From Mastigias papua (Eukaryota > Cnidaria > Scyphozoa > Rhizostomeae > Mastigiidae), in assembly GCA_964019165.1 (NCBI GenBank), contig OZ025277.1, forward strand, positions 4,330,155 through 4,394,154: DNA of 64,000 nucleotides, in the 5' to 3' direction. Below are positions 61,986 through 64,000 of this stretch, one piece after another. A program made the position numbers and the translations under genes. Numbering within the stretch: position 1 is the first letter of the stretch; every line of letters starts with the position of its first letter. The notes under the pieces are model-generated. The model had not been told where the DNA came from. It saw only the letters and a list, made by a program, of their open reading frames with translations, and made no database searches.

Positions 61986-64000
61986 CGTGTTCATGTAATG
62001 TAAACGAGATAACAAGAATACTCCAGTTTTCAACTTTGTACTTCATACAATCGTAACAGGTAAAATACAATGATTGCTCTGCGGATGGCAAATGCATACC
62101 GTTACTTGTGAACCTGTGTATTTGTTGCTTCAGCAATCCCAGCTTCCTGCTGTCAACTTTTATTTTCACCGTCAGTTCAGCTCTTAATGAGGCATGTTGC
62201 TTGTGATGTTGTAGCAATGGGGGAGGGGAGAGGTTGGGGCAAACAGTTTTACACACACTTAGACAGAAACTGCAAGTCTTGTTGAAAGTGCCAAGTTGAT
62301 TGATAGAACGTGACAGATGTGAGTGGCAAGGGGTGAAATAAAAGTTCCCTCTTTAAACACTATTATCGATGCCATTTCAAATCCCCGTATCTATCTTTTT
62401 TCAAAGAATAATTACAAAATACTTAAACAGCAGTGGAATAAACCAAATACCATTTCTAAAGTTTAACAGCAAAGTTTTAGTATATAAGATGCTGTATTAG
62501 CAATACGTACGATAACACATACGCGATAATTCAAAACTATACCACAAAACAAACAATTTACAGAATTATACCACAAGAGGTATGACGAAGCAATGCTTGG
62601 CTATGCCTTTCTCTCCTGCAGCCACCAAGCAACAATGAGCAAAACCAACACTGACATATAGCGAGCAAAGAACCCATTTTCACATCATTTGGCATCCTCA
62701 GCTCCTGTTTATAAATATTTTCTTTTAAAGACCATTGGTTGTGGCAAAGTAGCTTGGTACCAAAAAGTCAGATCTAGCCTAAATGATTCCATATTGAATT
62801 TAATTAGATCAATTTACATTTATTTTTCTTCACTAATTGTTATGGTACCAAGCTACCCTTCAGGTGTTTTTCAGCTCGTACTTATTTTTTTGTTGTTTGA
62901 TAAAAGGCTACTAGTACAAGTGTCGTCCAAAGTAGGTACCAAATGACCGGTGTCTTTTCCTACGTTGGATCCCATAGTAGAATTCTATTGTTTTCGCTTG
63001 TGTTGTTGTATATCGATAATTCTTGTAATGGTTAAAAAGAAAAGATGTCTCCAACTATTTGTATAGTATGGAAATTTCGATCACTAATAGCGATCTGGCC
63101 ACCTGAAACATCCCCTCGTCATTGTGGTACTGTATTTAAGTTGCTATGAAGGTAAGTTTCGTTGGCAAAAGGATTCCTAGACTTCACTATCTTTGAAAAA
63201 TAAATTGGATAGATAGTAGCTTGAACTTAAATCAGTTATCATGATGCTGAAGAGACTAAGGGTGTTAAATGAAAAATGAACTACACCTTTAGCAAGTTGT
63301 CAAACTACTTTCAGAGAGTGAAATGTTCCTTGAGATAGAGTATCAGTATACTTATGGCAGGAAATTTCAATTCAATCGGCATAATGTTTTATAGCAACTA
63401 ATATGTGCAATCAGAATACACTACAAACATTAAAAAATAAGATATGATATATTGTTGCATTATGATGGCTAAAGTATTTACTTGAAAACATAACAGAAAT
63501 TGAAAAAATGAACACGTCTTACTTTGATGGTATCACACAATAGGCCTTGCGCTGATCCGCTATTGCAGCATCTTATTTCACACCGTTTTGATTGGTCACC
63601 TCTTTTTGTGCATAATAAGTTGATAATTTGCGAGATGTTTCCTTTAATTGTGGAGCTATGTTAATGATTAATATGACACTGTTATCAGTAAAGACCATAT
63701 TGTGTTGGATAATAAACAGAGTATTAATAAGATATGAGATGAATTCATGACTAGTACAAGTCTCACGACTACCTTCCTCTTTCTTCTACATCAGCATCTC
63801 ATTGCAGATTTCATTGCAGGCGATAAATTTATACGAAGAAAAGTCGACCCCCAGTAGGGCCTGACTTACAAAAAATAAGAAGAGTGCTCTTTGGACTGAA
63901 AGTAAAAATAATAGCAGAATGATAAACTGTGTAACAATATGCAAAGTAGGGGGTAACTATATTGTCGCCTTTTGTAACAAAATTTTAGAATATGGTAATA
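61986..64000. other. 3' flank of the EF-hand gene and intergenic DNA
   Basis: A possible AATAAA polyadenylation signal lies near 62337, about 350 bp after the stop codon. Nothing else coding is supported; the short frames show no domain. Confidence 0.5.

Overview
The window is eukaryotic, AT-rich nuclear DNA. It has spliced genes with GT-AG introns (one GC-AG intron), long TA/CA microsatellites, LINE fragments, tRNA-derived SINEs and many short inverted-repeat DNA transposons. Intron-rich conserved genes, a trypsin-like/Death-domain protein and the LINE types suggest an invertebrate metazoan, most likely an anthozoan cnidarian (coral, sea anemone or octocoral). That placement is inference. 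No bacterial operon, CRISPR array or virus was seen.

Layout. 1-4041 is non-coding and repeat-bearing. 4042-30348 (minus) is one gene of at least 35 coding exons encoding an LRPPRC-like mitochondrial pentatricopeptide-repeat protein; every exon junction was read by hand and the phases agree from start to stop. Its introns hold several non-autonomous DNA transposons, a 91-bp perfect-type hairpin, a G-quadruplex motif and dispersed repeats. 30722-33302 is an inverted-repeat element with ~200-bp ends and a LINE fragment nested inside. 34202-39080 (plus) is a five-exon gene for an intracellular trypsin-like serine peptidase with an intact catalytic triad and a C-terminal Death domain. It looks like an innate-immunity or cell-death effector, and two copies of one MITE family lie in its introns. 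39315-40427 (minus) is an unrecognised 370-residue basic protein that meets the Death-domain gene tail to tail. 40428-56781 is gene-poor, with MITEs, SINEs, a tRNA-like sequence, a hammerhead-like retroelement relic and a LINE 3' end. 56782-61985 (plus) is a gene of at least eight exons for an EF-hand plus coiled-coil protein whose 5' end is unresolved. 61986-64000 shows no gene.

The genes do not form a pathway. LRPPRC is mitochondrial RNA housekeeping, the peptidase-Death protein is probable immune signalling, and the other two have no assigned role. The strongest novelty candidates are the peptidase-Death protein, the long intronic hairpin in LRPPRC, and the dense set of short inverted-repeat elements, two of which keep recognisable 8-bp target duplications.
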